From positions 1-62,887 of the forward strand of contig NZ_JADKPR010000030.1 in the NCBI RefSeq assembly GCF_015351475.1: DNA of 62,887 nt, written 5' to 3'. Below the pieces are notes generated by a model. That model did no database searches and was not told the origin of the DNA. It saw nothing but the letters and a program-made list of their open reading frames with translations. Position 1 is the stretch's first letter, and every line of letters starts with the position of its first letter. This DNA is from Flavobacterium sp. HJJ. GTDB lineage: Bacteria > Bacteroidota > Bacteroidia > Flavobacteriales > Flavobacteriaceae. Made by a program: the position numbers and the translations under genes. Below, piece after piece: positions 51,171 to 60,395 of this stretch.

Positions 51171-52523
51171 TTAAAAGGATTTGAATGTTACTGCTTTTTC
51201 TGATTCGTCATAAGGGCCGTGCTTTATTTTTTTATTTACAGTATATAGAAATAAAGCTAGCAATAATGAATAAACTACAGTGAACATAACCAAAGAAAAA
51301 ACAATCTGCTGTGAAGAAACTTCTTGAGAAAAAGCTTTGCTGGTTCTTAACTGCCCGTAAACAACCCAAGGCTGTCTTCCCATTTCGGCAGTGAACCATC
51401 CAACCTGATTGGCTATTTGAGGCAAAATAACGGAAAAAGAAAAAATCCACAAAAGCCATTTTTTTTCAAATAATCTGCCACGCCACCATAAAAAACTGGA
51501 GTACAATGTGAGTCCAATTAAAAACATTCCAATTACAACCATAATATGGTAGAATTGAAAAACAGCGTTTATCTGGCTCGGTCTGTCCTCAGCTGGGAAA
51601 TTATTCAAGCCTTTTATTTGGGCATCAAAATCCTGATGTACAAGGAAAGACAATCCGCCGGGAATTCCTATTCCGGTAACTTTTTGCTGTTCTTTATCAA
51701 CCCAGCCAACAAGATATAAATCGGCAGGTTTATCTTTTTCAAAATGTCCTTCCATAGCAGCGAGTTTTGCAGGCTGATTTACCGCAACTCCATCAGCTGT
51801 GCTGTGGCCAGAAATCAATTGGGTAAGCGAAAAAATTGCAGCAACTGCTAAAGAAATTTTGAATGCCTTTTTTGATATTTCGACATAACGGCCTTTCCTA
51901 ATGTAATAAGCATGAACACTTAAAACTAAAAAAGCTCCTGCCAAAATTGCCCCCTGCCAAGTATGAATAATTCTGTCCACACTAGACGGATTGAAAACCA
52001 TGGCCCAAAAATCGGTCACTTCAGCCCGGGCATGTAAACCTGTTCCAACAATATGATAACCTGCAGGCGTCTGCTGCCAGGAATTGGCAACTACAATCCA
52101 AACCGCAGAAAACATTGATCCTAAAAAAACACCCAATGCCGATACAAAATGTACCCAAGGTTTTACGCGATTCCATCCAAAAAGCAGTACTCCCAGAAAA
52201 GTGCTCTCCAGACCAAAAGCAAACAAACCTTCGGCGGCTAATGCACTTCCAAAAATATCACCAACATAACGCGAATAAACTGCCCAGTTGGTTCCAAATT
52301 CAAACTCCATTATAATTCCGGTAGCAACCCCGATTCCAAAAGTTATAGCAAATATCTTGATCCAAAAACGAGTCAGGATTTCATAATCTTTATTTCCGGT
52401 TTTGAGATAAAGTCCTTCCATGATTACCATTATTAAGCCGATGCCGATACTTAATGGAGGATAGATATAATGAAAGGCGATTGTGAAGGCAAATTGTATG
52501 CGGGCTAGTATTTCTACATCCAT
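51171..52523 (-). CDS. cydA: Cytochrome bd oxidase subunit I (short Q-loop type)
   Basis: Carries the b558, b595 and d hemes. At 450 residues it is shorter than E. coli CydA (522), as in the short Q-loop subclass. Heme ligands are visible: His in RIQFAFTIAFHYIYPPLSIG, His in GAFLVLSVHAYYIRKG and Met in YHIMVVIGMFLI. The GWFTAEMGRQPWVVYGQLRT region is conserved. It is the first gene of cydA-cydB-DUF2238. The 234-base upstream region carries a terminator of the efflux operon but no clear promoter match. Confidence 0.96.
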   Translation of the reverse strand: MDVEILARIQFAFTIAFHYIYPPLSIGIGLIMVIMEGLYLKTGNKDYEILTRFWIKIFAITFGIGVATGIIMEFEFGTNWAVYSRYVGDIFGSALAAEGLFAFGLESTFLGVLLFGWNRVKPWVHFVSALGVFLGSMFSAVWIVVANSWQQTPAGYHIVGTGLHARAEVTDFWAMVFNPSSVDRIIHTWQGAILAGAFLVLSVHAYYIRKGRYVEISKKAFKISLAVAAIFSLTQLISGHSTADGVAVNQPAKLAAMEGHFEKDKPADLYLVGWVDKEQQKVTGIGIPGGLSFLVHQDFDAQIKGLNNFPAEDRPSQINAVFQFYHIMVVIGMFLIGLTLYSSFLWWRGRLFEKKWLLWIFSFSVILPQIANQVGWFTAEMGRQPWVVYGQLRTSKAFSQEVSSQQIVFSLVMFTVVYSLLLALFLYTVNKKIKHGPYDESEKAVTFKSF

Positions 52524-52684
52524 GAGGAAAGTATTTTGTTTAAAAAGTATGTGTAAATTTACGACAGAAAGCTAACTTTATTAGGCTTAAAAATTAATTT
52601 TATTTCTGTTTTTTGATATTCTTTTATTCCTTTAAAAGAAAATGTTTTTATGTAAAAAAGAATCACAATATTTAAAAAGATTAC

Positions 52685-52722
52685 AAAAAAAAGCACCATT
52701 AAAAAAATGATGCTTTTGTCGA
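52685..52722 (-). terminator. Terminator of the RND efflux operon
   Basis: On the minus strand AAAAGCATCATT, loop, AATGGTGCTTTT with one mismatch, followed by a run of T (plus-strand A at 52685-52692). It lies about 40 bases past the pump stop. Confidence 0.75.
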
Positions 52723-52757
52723 AAAAATATTTAACCAATTAACTTATTTCAAAACCA

Positions 52758-55700
52758 TTATTCAATTCTAGCGTGTTTTTTACGGTTGAATACCCAGAAT
52801 ATAATCGGGAAAACTAATAATGTTAGTATAGTTGCGGTAACTAAACCTCCAATTATCACGATTGCCAAAGGTTTTTGAGACTCAGAACCAATTCCTGTTG
52901 AAATTGCTGCAGGCATCAAACCTATAGATGCCATTAAAGCGGTCATAATTACAGCTCTTGTTCTGGCTTTTACTCCCATGAAAATCGATTCCTCGAGCGA
53001 GAATTTTGCCTTCAGATTATGATGAAATTCTGATATCAGGATTACTCCATTTTGAATACAAATTCCCAAAAGAGCAATAAAACCTACACCAGCCGAAATT
53101 CCAAAATTCATTCCTGTAATATGCAAAGCCAAAATTCCGCCGATGATCGCAAAAGGTACATTTGCTAAAACAAGCAAAGAATCTTTAATGTTTCCGAATA
53201 AAATAAACAACAAAACAAATATTCCCAGTAAGCTTATCGGTACAACCTGAGCTAGTCGGGCACTGGCACGAACCTGATTTTCAAATTCTCCTGTCCATCC
53301 TGTTGTGTAGCCAGCCGGCATTTTGATTTCTGCCACTTTTTGTTGTGCTTCGGCTATTGTACTTCCTAAATCACGATCGCGGACAGAGAATTTTACCCCA
53401 ATGAAGCGTTTGGTATTATCTCTGTAAATAAAAGCCGGCCCAGTAACTGTTTTAAGGTCGCAAATTTCTTTTAGCGGAATTTTGGCACCACTGATTGTTG
53501 GAACTTTTAGCTCTGCCAAATCTTCTTCATCTTTGCGGTATTCTTTGGAGAAACGAACTCTTACATCAAATTTCTTTTCATCTTCATACTTTTGAGTGGC
53601 TGTTTTTCCTCCAAAAGCCAGTTCTAAAACAGCCTGTGCATCGCTTAATGTTACGCCATAAGCGGCCATTTTTTCTCTGTCTAAAATTACACTGATTTCC
53701 GGCTGTCCAACATTTCTAAGAATTCCGGCATCTTTGATACCAGGGATATTTTTTATTTTTGCTAAAACTTCATTCGAAAGTTCATCTAGTTTGTCTAAAT
53801 CGTCACCATAAATTTTTACCGCATTTGAAGCTTTAAACCCAGCTACCGATTCGGCTACATTATCAATAACAGGCTGTGAATAATTATAAGTAATTCCCTG
53901 ATGTACTTTTAATTTGGTATCCATTTCATTAATTAAATCATTCATCGAAATTTTTCGGGTCCAGTCTGATTTTGGTTTTAAATCAACCTGAAGCTGAATA
54001 AACCCAAATCCGTTCGGGTCTGTTCCGTCATTACTTCGGCCGGTTTGTGACAGCACCTTTTTTACTTCGGGAAAACTTTCCAGATCTTTTCGGATTATTG
54101 ATGCAGTCTGTACACTTTCGGGCAGGGAGGTACTCATTGGCAATTCTGCTGTTACCCACAAAGCCCCTTCATTTAATTGTGGTAAAAACTCCGTTCCTAA
54201 AAATGTTGCCGAAAAGAAAACGGTAACTAATATCGCAACCGAAGCAATTAATGTTTTTATTTTATGTTTAAATGTCCAGGCAAAACCTTTACTTATTATT
54301 CGGTCCCAAAAGTTTACAAACGGATTGTTTTTTTCTTTTACATTTTTATTCAAAAGAATGTGCGATAAAACCGGAACTAATGTTAAAGTAAAAAGCAAAG
54401 CTCCAATTAATGCAAAGCCAAGTGTATAGGCGAGGGGCGAAAACATTTTACCTTCTACTTTCTGGAATGCGAATATTGGCAGCAAAGCAGTTATGATGAT
54501 TAATTTAGAAAAGAAAATGGCTTTTCCCATTTCAGTTCCCGTTTTTTTAATCAGACTGCCTTTTGCAATTTTGTTGTATGCTGTCATTCCCAGCTGATGC
54601 GCCCGATGATCCAATACGACAAATAATCCTTCGACCATGACTACAGCGCCGTCGATGATGATTCCAAAATCGACTGCACCCAAACTCAGCAGATTGGCGC
54701 TCATTCCCATTAGTTTCAAACACAGAAAAGCAAACAATAACGAAAGCGGAATAACAATTGAAACCGTAAAAGTTGTTCTCCAGTCGGCCATGAAAAGAAA
54801 AACTACGCAGGTAACCAGAATAATTCCTTCGAACAAATTATGCATTACTGTTTCGGTCGTGAAATTCATCAGATTATCACGATCATAGAAAGTTTCAATT
54901 TTTATATCTTTTGGAAGAACATTTTCATTTAAGTCTTTGATTTTATCTTTGATTAAAGCCAATGTTTCCTGAGCATTTTCGCCCTTGCGCATTACGACAA
55001 TTCCTTCAACGGCATCATCATTTTTTCCAATTCCTGTCTGCCCGACTCTTGGCATTGAACTTTCATAAACCGAGGCTACATTTTTGACCAAAATCGGATT
55101 TCCTCCGGCATCATCAACAATAATGTTTTCAATATCCGGAATCGATTTTAAGAGCCCTACACCTCGAACAACAAAGGCCTGACCGTTTTTTTCGATAATA
55201 TCACCGCCAACATTTAAGTTTCCGGCATTTACGGCATTGTAAACCTGCAAAGGAGTGATGTTGTATTTGGCTAATTTAATAGGATCAACACCTACTTCAT
55301 ACGTTTTTGTCTGACCGCCAAAAACATTCAAATCGGCAACACCGGGAACGGCACGAAGCTGTTTGTCGATTACCCAGTTTTGGTAGGTTAATAATTCTCT
55401 GCTGTCTCTGCTGTTACTTTTTACAATATATCTGAAAATTTCCCCAGTTGGTCCATAAGGAGGCTGTACATCGGGTTCGACATCATCGGGAAGAGAGACA
55501 TTTTTTAATAAATTATTAACCTGCAAGCGGGCAAAAGTATCATCGACACCGTCATCAAAAATAATTTTGATAACCGATAGTCCAAACATTGTAATACTGC
55601 GAACACTGGTTTTTTTCTGCACCGAGTTCATCGAAATTTCGATCGGTGATGTTACAAATCGTTCTACTTCCTCAGCACTTTTACCATTCCACTGTGTAAT

Positions 55701-55856
55701 AATGATGATTTGAGTATTGGTGACATCCGGAAAGGCATCAATTGGCATATTTTTGAAAGAAAGAAATCCTGCAACAGCCAGTATTCCGACCCAAAAAAAG
55801 GTAAATGCTTTATTCTTAAGCGAAAAAGCAATAATGTTTCTGATGAATTTGTTCAT
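52758..55856 (-). CDS. Heavy-metal RND efflux pump, CzcA/CusA family
   Basis: Inner-membrane proton-driven pump of 1032 residues with 12 helices and two large periplasmic loops. The fourth-helix motif VDFGIIIDGAVVMVEG (about residue 395-410) has the DFGxxxDGA pattern of the divalent cation (Co, Zn, Cd, Ni) subgroups rather than the Cu/Ag type. The N-terminus MNKFIRNIIAFSLKNKAFTF and GWTGEFENQVRASARLAQVV are also typical. It is the last gene of the run with adaptor and TolC-like protein, four bases after the adaptor. The metal is an inference. Confidence 0.93.
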   Translation of the reverse strand: MNKFIRNIIAFSLKNKAFTFFWVGILAVAGFLSFKNMPIDAFPDVTNTQIIIITQWNGKSAEEVERFVTSPIEISMNSVQKKTSVRSITMFGLSVIKIIFDDGVDDTFARLQVNNLLKNVSLPDDVEPDVQPPYGPTGEIFRYIVKSNSRDSRELLTYQNWVIDKQLRAVPGVADLNVFGGQTKTYEVGVDPIKLAKYNITPLQVYNAVNAGNLNVGGDIIEKNGQAFVVRGVGLLKSIPDIENIIVDDAGGNPILVKNVASVYESSMPRVGQTGIGKNDDAVEGIVVMRKGENAQETLALIKDKIKDLNENVLPKDIKIETFYDRDNLMNFTTETVMHNLFEGIILVTCVVFLFMADWRTTFTVSIVIPLSLLFAFLCLKLMGMSANLLSLGAVDFGIIIDGAVVMVEGLFVVLDHRAHQLGMTAYNKIAKGSLIKKTGTEMGKAIFFSKLIIITALLPIFAFQKVEGKMFSPLAYTLGFALIGALLFTLTLVPVLSHILLNKNVKEKNNPFVNFWDRIISKGFAWTFKHKIKTLIASVAILVTVFFSATFLGTEFLPQLNEGALWVTAELPMSTSLPESVQTASIIRKDLESFPEVKKVLSQTGRSNDGTDPNGFGFIQLQVDLKPKSDWTRKISMNDLINEMDTKLKVHQGITYNYSQPVIDNVAESVAGFKASNAVKIYGDDLDKLDELSNEVLAKIKNIPGIKDAGILRNVGQPEISVILDREKMAAYGVTLSDAQAVLELAFGGKTATQKYEDEKKFDVRVRFSKEYRKDEEDLAELKVPTISGAKIPLKEICDLKTVTGPAFIYRDNTKRFIGVKFSVRDRDLGSTIAEAQQKVAEIKMPAGYTTGWTGEFENQVRASARLAQVVPISLLGIFVLLFILFGNIKDSLLVLANVPFAIIGGILALHITGMNFGISAGVGFIALLGICIQNGVILISEFHHNLKAKFSLEESIFMGVKARTRAVIMTALMASIGLMPAAISTGIGSESQKPLAIVIIGGLVTATILTLLVFPIIFWVFNRKKHARIE

Positions 55857-55859
55857 GGT

Positions 55860-56945
55860 TTAATCGTTTAAAGAGCGATAAATAAATAGCTGATTGTTGG
55901 TAATAACTTTTTCATTTTCTTTTAAACCGCTCGAAATATAGGTGGTGTCGCCTACAACGCTATAGACTTCAACTTCTCTGGTTTCTATATTATGACGGTC
56001 TTTAAAAATCATTACAAAGTTTTTGCTTTTATCAAAAACAATGGCATTGCTCGGAATAGCTATCATCGATTTGTCTTCGTTATAGGACAGTTTAATATTT
56101 GCATTCATGTCGGGTTTCAATAGATATCCTGGATTTTGCAGTTTAATTCTTGCCTGCATGGCTTTGGTTTCGGGATCGATTACATTAAAGATTTTATCGA
56201 CTTTCCCTTTAAAAATTTTATCGGGATAACTCAAAGTTGTTACATCGGCATCGATTCCTAATTTTACTTTATTAATATCAATTTCGTTGATGTTTGCCAT
56301 GGCCCAAACTTCGCTGATTTCGGCAATATCGAATATGTTTTCTGAACGGTCCGAGCGCAGAAGCATATCCTGATTAATACTTTTTTGGATAATAAAACCG
56401 CTGATTGGCGCCGTCACTTCATAAATAGATCCCGCTTTGATATTGTAGATTTTATAAGTCTCCTGAATTTTGCTCAATTGAGACTGCGCTTTTGCTACCT
56501 CCGATTTTGCCTGAAGTACATCGCTTTCAGAATTTAATTTTCCGTCAAATAATTCCTGAGCAACTTTCAGATTGTTTTTGGCAACCAGTAAATCACTTTT
56601 TGCGTCGAGCGATTGTTTTTCAAAATCGGCAATATCAGTGCTTTTTATGGTAGCTAAAACCTGTCCTTTTTTTACATAATCGCCAAGTTCGACATTTACC
56701 TTGACAACGTTTCCGCCCACAAGAGGGTACACGTCAATCATTTTGTTGTTATCGGCCGTAATTTTTCCGTAAAAACTCAATTCGTTTTTTACTTTTTGAG
56801 TTTGTGCTATGGCGGTTGTAGTGGTTTTTAGCATCGTATCGCTTAAAGCAAAGGAAGTATTGGTCTGAGGATTTTCGGCTTCCTTTTTACAGCTTGTAAC
56901 AGTTAAACTTACAAGTGCAATTCCTATAATTAGTGTATGTTTCAT
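55860..56945 (-). CDS. RND pump periplasmic adaptor lipoprotein
   Basis: A 361-residue membrane-fusion protein joining the pump to the outer-membrane channel. The signal peptide ends at a lipobox (VSLTVTSCKK), so it is lipid-anchored. A lipoyl/barrel half (YPLVGGNVVKVNVELGDYVK) is followed by a coiled coil (about 115-165), the second half-barrel (APISGFIIQKSINQDMLL) and a beta-barrel (IDADVTTLSYPDKIFKGKVD). It lies between the TolC and pump genes with 12 and 3 bases spacing. Confidence 0.93.
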   Translation of the reverse strand: MKHTLIIGIALVSLTVTSCKKEAENPQTNTSFALSDTMLKTTTTAIAQTQKVKNELSFYGKITADNNKMIDVYPLVGGNVVKVNVELGDYVKKGQVLATIKSTDIADFEKQSLDAKSDLLVAKNNLKVAQELFDGKLNSESDVLQAKSEVAKAQSQLSKIQETYKIYNIKAGSIYEVTAPISGFIIQKSINQDMLLRSDRSENIFDIAEISEVWAMANINEIDINKVKLGIDADVTTLSYPDKIFKGKVDKIFNVIDPETKAMQARIKLQNPGYLLKPDMNANIKLSYNEDKSMIAIPSNAIVFDKSKNFVMIFKDRHNIETREVEVYSVVGDTTYISSGLKENEKVITNNQLFIYRSLND

Positions 56946-56957
56946 TAGTATTTAGTT

Positions 56958-58205
56958 TTAAAATAAGTCTTTACTGATTGTACTATTGAATTCTTCGGCA
57001 GAAAGTGCCAGCTTTTTCTTTAGCTCATTAACCTGAATAGTTGCCTGATTGTAGCTTTCCATGAAATCGGTGAATTCTAATAAACTGACATTTCTTTTTT
57101 GGAAATTCGTCAGCATTCCATTGTAGACGGCTTCAAAATCTGCATTAACGGTTGGTTTTATGACCGTATAGTTTTTGCGGGATTCATCCCATTTATTCCA
57201 AGCCGAAGTAATTTCGGTTTGTAATTGAAGTTCAAAATTTTGCTTTTCAACTTTAGATTGTTCCAGAATGGTTTTGGCATATTTGATATTTCCTTTGTTT
57301 TTGTTCCAAAGAGGCAGCGGAATTCCAATGGTTACATTTGCTTCTTTTTCAAAAGCACCACTTCTTTGATCGTAATTTGCTCCCAGCGTAAGATCGGGAA
57401 CAGCAAGTGATTTTTGCCATTTTACATTTAGTTCATTTGCTTCGATTTCTTTTTGTTTAGCTAAATAATCAGGTCTGTTGGCAATAGCTTCCTCTTCAAA
57501 TGATTTTAAATTAAAATCAATAGTTTTTAGGTATTTATTGAACTCCGCTTTTGAAACTTCCGGGATCACATTCTCAGTAGAATTAAGCAGTAGTCTTAAA
57601 TTGCCTTGCTCTTCAATATTATTATTTACAACTTCCATTCGCTCGTTTTTAAAATTCAGATATAGGGATTGCAGGCGGACAACATCTTTTAGCGGTACAT
57701 TTCCTTTTTGCGCCTGAATAGAGTAGGAGCTGATTAAATCTTCAATGTGCGAAAGCTGTTCATCGGTAGTTTCAAGGCTCTTCGTGTTGTAGTAAACCGT
57801 GTAGAAGCTCTTGCGCAATTGCAATTTTAATGTTCTTAAAAGATCATTAAACTGCAGTTCGGCCAGTTGTTCATTGGTTTGAAATAGTTTTATTTCATTG
57901 CGTTTTTTTCCGCCTAAATAAATCAGCTGTTCAATACCAAAAGCTTTTTGACCGTCTTTTCCAATATCAAAATATTGATTTCTTTCAGGATTATAAGCGT
58001 TTAATTGTGCTGTAATTGTCGGGTTATCCCAAATTCGGGCTTGAATAGTCAGTGCTTTTGAAGCATCAATATTATATTGAGAGGCCAGCAAAAAGAGATT
58101 GTTTTTAAGAAACTGGCTTTCACAGTCCTGTAGAGTGACTGTTTTTTGAGCTAAACTCACCTGATTTATTAAAATCAGAAATAGTAGTGCAGATAACTTT
58201 TTCAT
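56958..58205 (-). CDS. TolC family outer-membrane channel protein
   Basis: A 415-residue outer-membrane efflux protein with a signal peptide (MKKLSALLFLILINQVSLAQ). Two long alpha-helical OEP repeats are seen, with coiled-coil stretches such as IVLEQSKVEKQNFELQLQ-like (about 300-340). The first mature segment, KTVTLQDCESQFLKNNLFLL, is of the CzcC/CusC type. It is the first pump gene, and a set of four 11-base-spaced repeats lies just upstream (58244-58283). Confidence 0.92.
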   Translation of the reverse strand: MKKLSALLFLILINQVSLAQKTVTLQDCESQFLKNNLFLLASQYNIDASKALTIQARIWDNPTITAQLNAYNPERNQYFDIGKDGQKAFGIEQLIYLGGKKRNEIKLFQTNEQLAELQFNDLLRTLKLQLRKSFYTVYYNTKSLETTDEQLSHIEDLISSYSIQAQKGNVPLKDVVRLQSLYLNFKNERMEVVNNNIEEQGNLRLLLNSTENVIPEVSKAEFNKYLKTIDFNLKSFEEEAIANRPDYLAKQKEIEANELNVKWQKSLAVPDLTLGANYDQRSGAFEKEANVTIGIPLPLWNKNKGNIKYAKTILEQSKVEKQNFELQLQTEITSAWNKWDESRKNYTVIKPTVNADFEAVYNGMLTNFQKRNVSLLEFTDFMESYNQATIQVNELKKKLALSAEEFNSTISKDLF

Positions 58206-58225
58206 TGTATCGGTTTTATTTGATA

Positions 58226-58283
58226 CAAATATGCTATCATCAGACTTTAAGAGACCTTAAGATCTACCTTAAAAACACCTTAA
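58226..58283 (-). promoter_or_regulatory. Likely response-regulator operator and promoter of the efflux genes
   Basis: Four copies of ACYTTAA (plus strand) begin at 58244, 58254, 58266 and 58277, with spacings of 10, 12 and 11 bases, about one turn of DNA. On the minus strand they lie just upstream of CATATTTG (58226-58233), one base from the TAnnTTTG consensus, and then the TolC start. Direct repeats at this spacing, overlapping the -33 zone, are typical of OmpR/PhoB-type activators, and such a regulator is encoded at 59648. Confidence 0.7.
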
Positions 58284-58292
58284 AAATGAGTA

Positions 58293-59651
58293 TTAATGAA
58301 AAAATAGTTGAAATAAATTATTGTTTTTTTCTGGAATACTGTAGGTGATGGTGCAGTTATGCAGAGTGAGTATGCGTTGTACGATACGCAGACCTAAGCC
58401 AAAACCCGAAGTTCCTTTTGCATTTGTACCGCGCATAAATGGCTGAAAAAGATTCTCTTGTTCTATTTCATTCAAAGTTTCCCCAGTATTGTAAACTGAA
58501 ATGACAAGATGATTGTTTTGGGTGCTGATTTTTACTTTGGCTTGCTTGTTATCTGAGTAAATACAGGCATTTTTTAAAACATTGCCCAAAGCAATTTCTA
58601 AAAGATTTTTATTTCCTTTAATTTCCAAAGCGGAATCTAAACTGTCGCTTTCTTCCATTTCAAAATGAATTACAAAATCCGGAAAGCTCTTGTTCAGGTT
58701 TTCGATGGCCGAAAACAGAATTTCATCCATTCGATGCACTTCGTTATTTTCGCGATCTTTGTTGTCGATTTTCGAAAGGATCAATAAGGAATGTATCAGC
58801 TGTGTCAGCTGATTTACGTCGGATAAAATTACTTTCAGAAAAGACTTCCCTTTATCGGATGTTGCAGGATCCGAAACCACATTTTCGATTTGAGAAGTGA
58901 TTCTGGACAGTGGAGTTCGAAGTTCATGCGAAGCGTGAGCTGTAAATTCTTTTTGTTTTTGATAGGAAATCTCGATTCGGTCCATCATGAAATTAAATTC
59001 GTTGGCAATCAAATCAATTTCGTTTTTATTGTCTTTTAAACTGACTCTGGTGTCGAGATTATTCTCGTTTATGTTTTTTATTTTTTGATGAAAAATATTT
59101 AAAGGATTCATCGCTTTTTTTACCATAAATGAGGTTAAAACCCAGCAAATACAGGTGAAAAAGATATATGATACTATTAAGGTATATCTAAGAAAAAGTA
59201 GTTTTCTTTTTCCGTAATCATCAGTTGCTGATATTAAGGCATAAAAATCTCTGTCTTTGGTATCATAAAAAACACCATACACTTCATAATTGCCTTGTTG
59301 TTTAAAGAAGGTTTTGTGTTTTTTGAGGTATTTCAGGTCATTAATTGACCAGTTAATTTTGGCGTCGTCAATACTGCTGTAAATAAGTTTGTAGTTTGAG
59401 TCAAATACTAATGTTTTTTCGTCATACAGTTTGTTAATCGAATTCTGATCAATCATTTTTAAAAGCTGATCATCAACTTCTTTTACATTTACCAGAAGTT
59501 TGATATTGGAAAGGGCTTTTATTTCTAATCGATCCCGAAATTCTTCTTTTCTAAAATTGGAATACAAAACAAATATCAAAGTTGAAGCCAGTCCAAAAAG
59601 GATTGTAAACAGCAAGCTGACTAAAAGTGATATTCTGTTTTTTAAGGTCAT
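58293..59651 (-). CDS. Sensor histidine kinase of the efflux operon
   Basis: A 452-residue membrane kinase. Two membrane helices (about 10-30 and 155-175) flank a periplasmic sensor of about 125 residues. A HAMP domain follows, then the phospho-acceptor His in HASHELRTPLSR (about residue 240), the N-box GNVLKNACIYSDN and the G-box GTSGFGLGLRIV. Its start overlaps the regulator's stop by four bases, the regulator coming first. Context suggests that it senses a divalent metal in the periplasm. Confidence 0.93.
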   Translation of the reverse strand: MTLKNRISLLVSLLFTILFGLASTLIFVLYSNFRKEEFRDRLEIKALSNIKLLVNVKEVDDQLLKMIDQNSINKLYDEKTLVFDSNYKLIYSSIDDAKINWSINDLKYLKKHKTFFKQQGNYEVYGVFYDTKDRDFYALISATDDYGKRKLLFLRYTLIVSYIFFTCICWVLTSFMVKKAMNPLNIFHQKIKNINENNLDTRVSLKDNKNEIDLIANEFNFMMDRIEISYQKQKEFTAHASHELRTPLSRITSQIENVVSDPATSDKGKSFLKVILSDVNQLTQLIHSLLILSKIDNKDRENNEVHRMDEILFSAIENLNKSFPDFVIHFEMEESDSLDSALEIKGNKNLLEIALGNVLKNACIYSDNKQAKVKISTQNNHLVISVYNTGETLNEIEQENLFQPFMRGTNAKGTSGFGLGLRIVQRILTLHNCTITYSIPEKNNNLFQLFFH

Positions 59652-60328
59652 TCCTGATCGTTTAGATAATATCCGTAACCAATTTTGGTGTGAAGAAGTT
59701 TTATATCGTGGTCTTTATCGATTTTTTTTCTCAAAAAATTGATATATACTTCAATTGTATTTTGGTTGGTTTCTATATGATAATCCCAAAGTTTTTCGGC
59801 TATAAACTGTTTGGATACTACTTTCCCTTTGGCATGTGCCAAAATCAAAATCAATTTAAATTCTTTAGGAGTTAATTTGATTTCAATGCCGGAGCGATAA
59901 ATTTTCATTTCATCTTCCAGTATTTCTAAATCCTGAACAATAATTTTCTGCTGTGTTTGCTGAGGAATTTCTTTCCGCCTTAATAAAGATAAAATACGGG
60001 CAAAAAGTTCTTCGAAGTGAAAAGGTTTTACCAGATAATCATCGGCTCCATTATCAAAAGAAGCTAATTTGTCTTCAATTTCGCTAAACGCAGTTAACAT
60101 TAAAATAGGTGTTTTTTTATCAATCTCCCGAATGCCTTTGCAGACATCTATTCCATTTTTTCCGGGAACATTGATATCAAGAACTACTAAATCATATTCG
60201 TAGGGTAAATATTTTTTTAATAATAATGCTCCGTCATAATAAGGAAAACACTCGAATTCTTTTGAGTTAAAGAATGCTGAGATTTCTTTAGATAAAGTAA
60301 AATCGTCTTCGAGTAATAAAATTTTCAT
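59648..60328 (-). CDS. OmpR/PhoB-type response regulator of the efflux operon
   Basis: A 226-residue two-domain regulator. The receiver (1-118) has the phospho-acceptor Asp near residue 51 (LVVLDINVPGKNG), an acidic pair near residue 7 (LLEDDFTLSK) and Lys in VKPFHFEEL. The winged helix (about 130-226) has KLTPKEFKLILILAHAKGKV and TIEVYINFLRKKIDKD. It leads regulator-kinase-TolC-adaptor-pump and probably binds the repeats at 58244-58283. Confidence 0.95.
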   Translation of the reverse strand: MKILLLEDDFTLSKEISAFFNSKEFECFPYYDGALLLKKYLPYEYDLVVLDINVPGKNGIDVCKGIREIDKKTPILMLTAFSEIEDKLASFDNGADDYLVKPFHFEELFARILSLLRRKEIPQQTQQKIIVQDLEILEDEMKIYRSGIEIKLTPKEFKLILILAHAKGKVVSKQFIAEKLWDYHIETNQNTIEVYINFLRKKIDKDHDIKLLHTKIGYGYYLNDQE

Positions 60329-60342
60329 AGAGCATTGATAAT

Positions 60343-60378
60343 ATACATTCGGCTATTAAAACAAATAGCCGAATGTAT
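60343..60378. repeat. 15-bp perfect palindrome between regulator and M42 peptidase
   Basis: ATACATTCGGCTATT (60343-60357), a 6-base loop, then AATAGCCGAATGTAT (60364-60378). It is 15 bases upstream of the regulator ATG and 18 past the M42 stop. No T-tract follows, so it could be a terminator without one, or a regulatory site. Confidence 0.7.
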
Positions 60379-60395
60379 GTTTAGTATTCCTTCAA

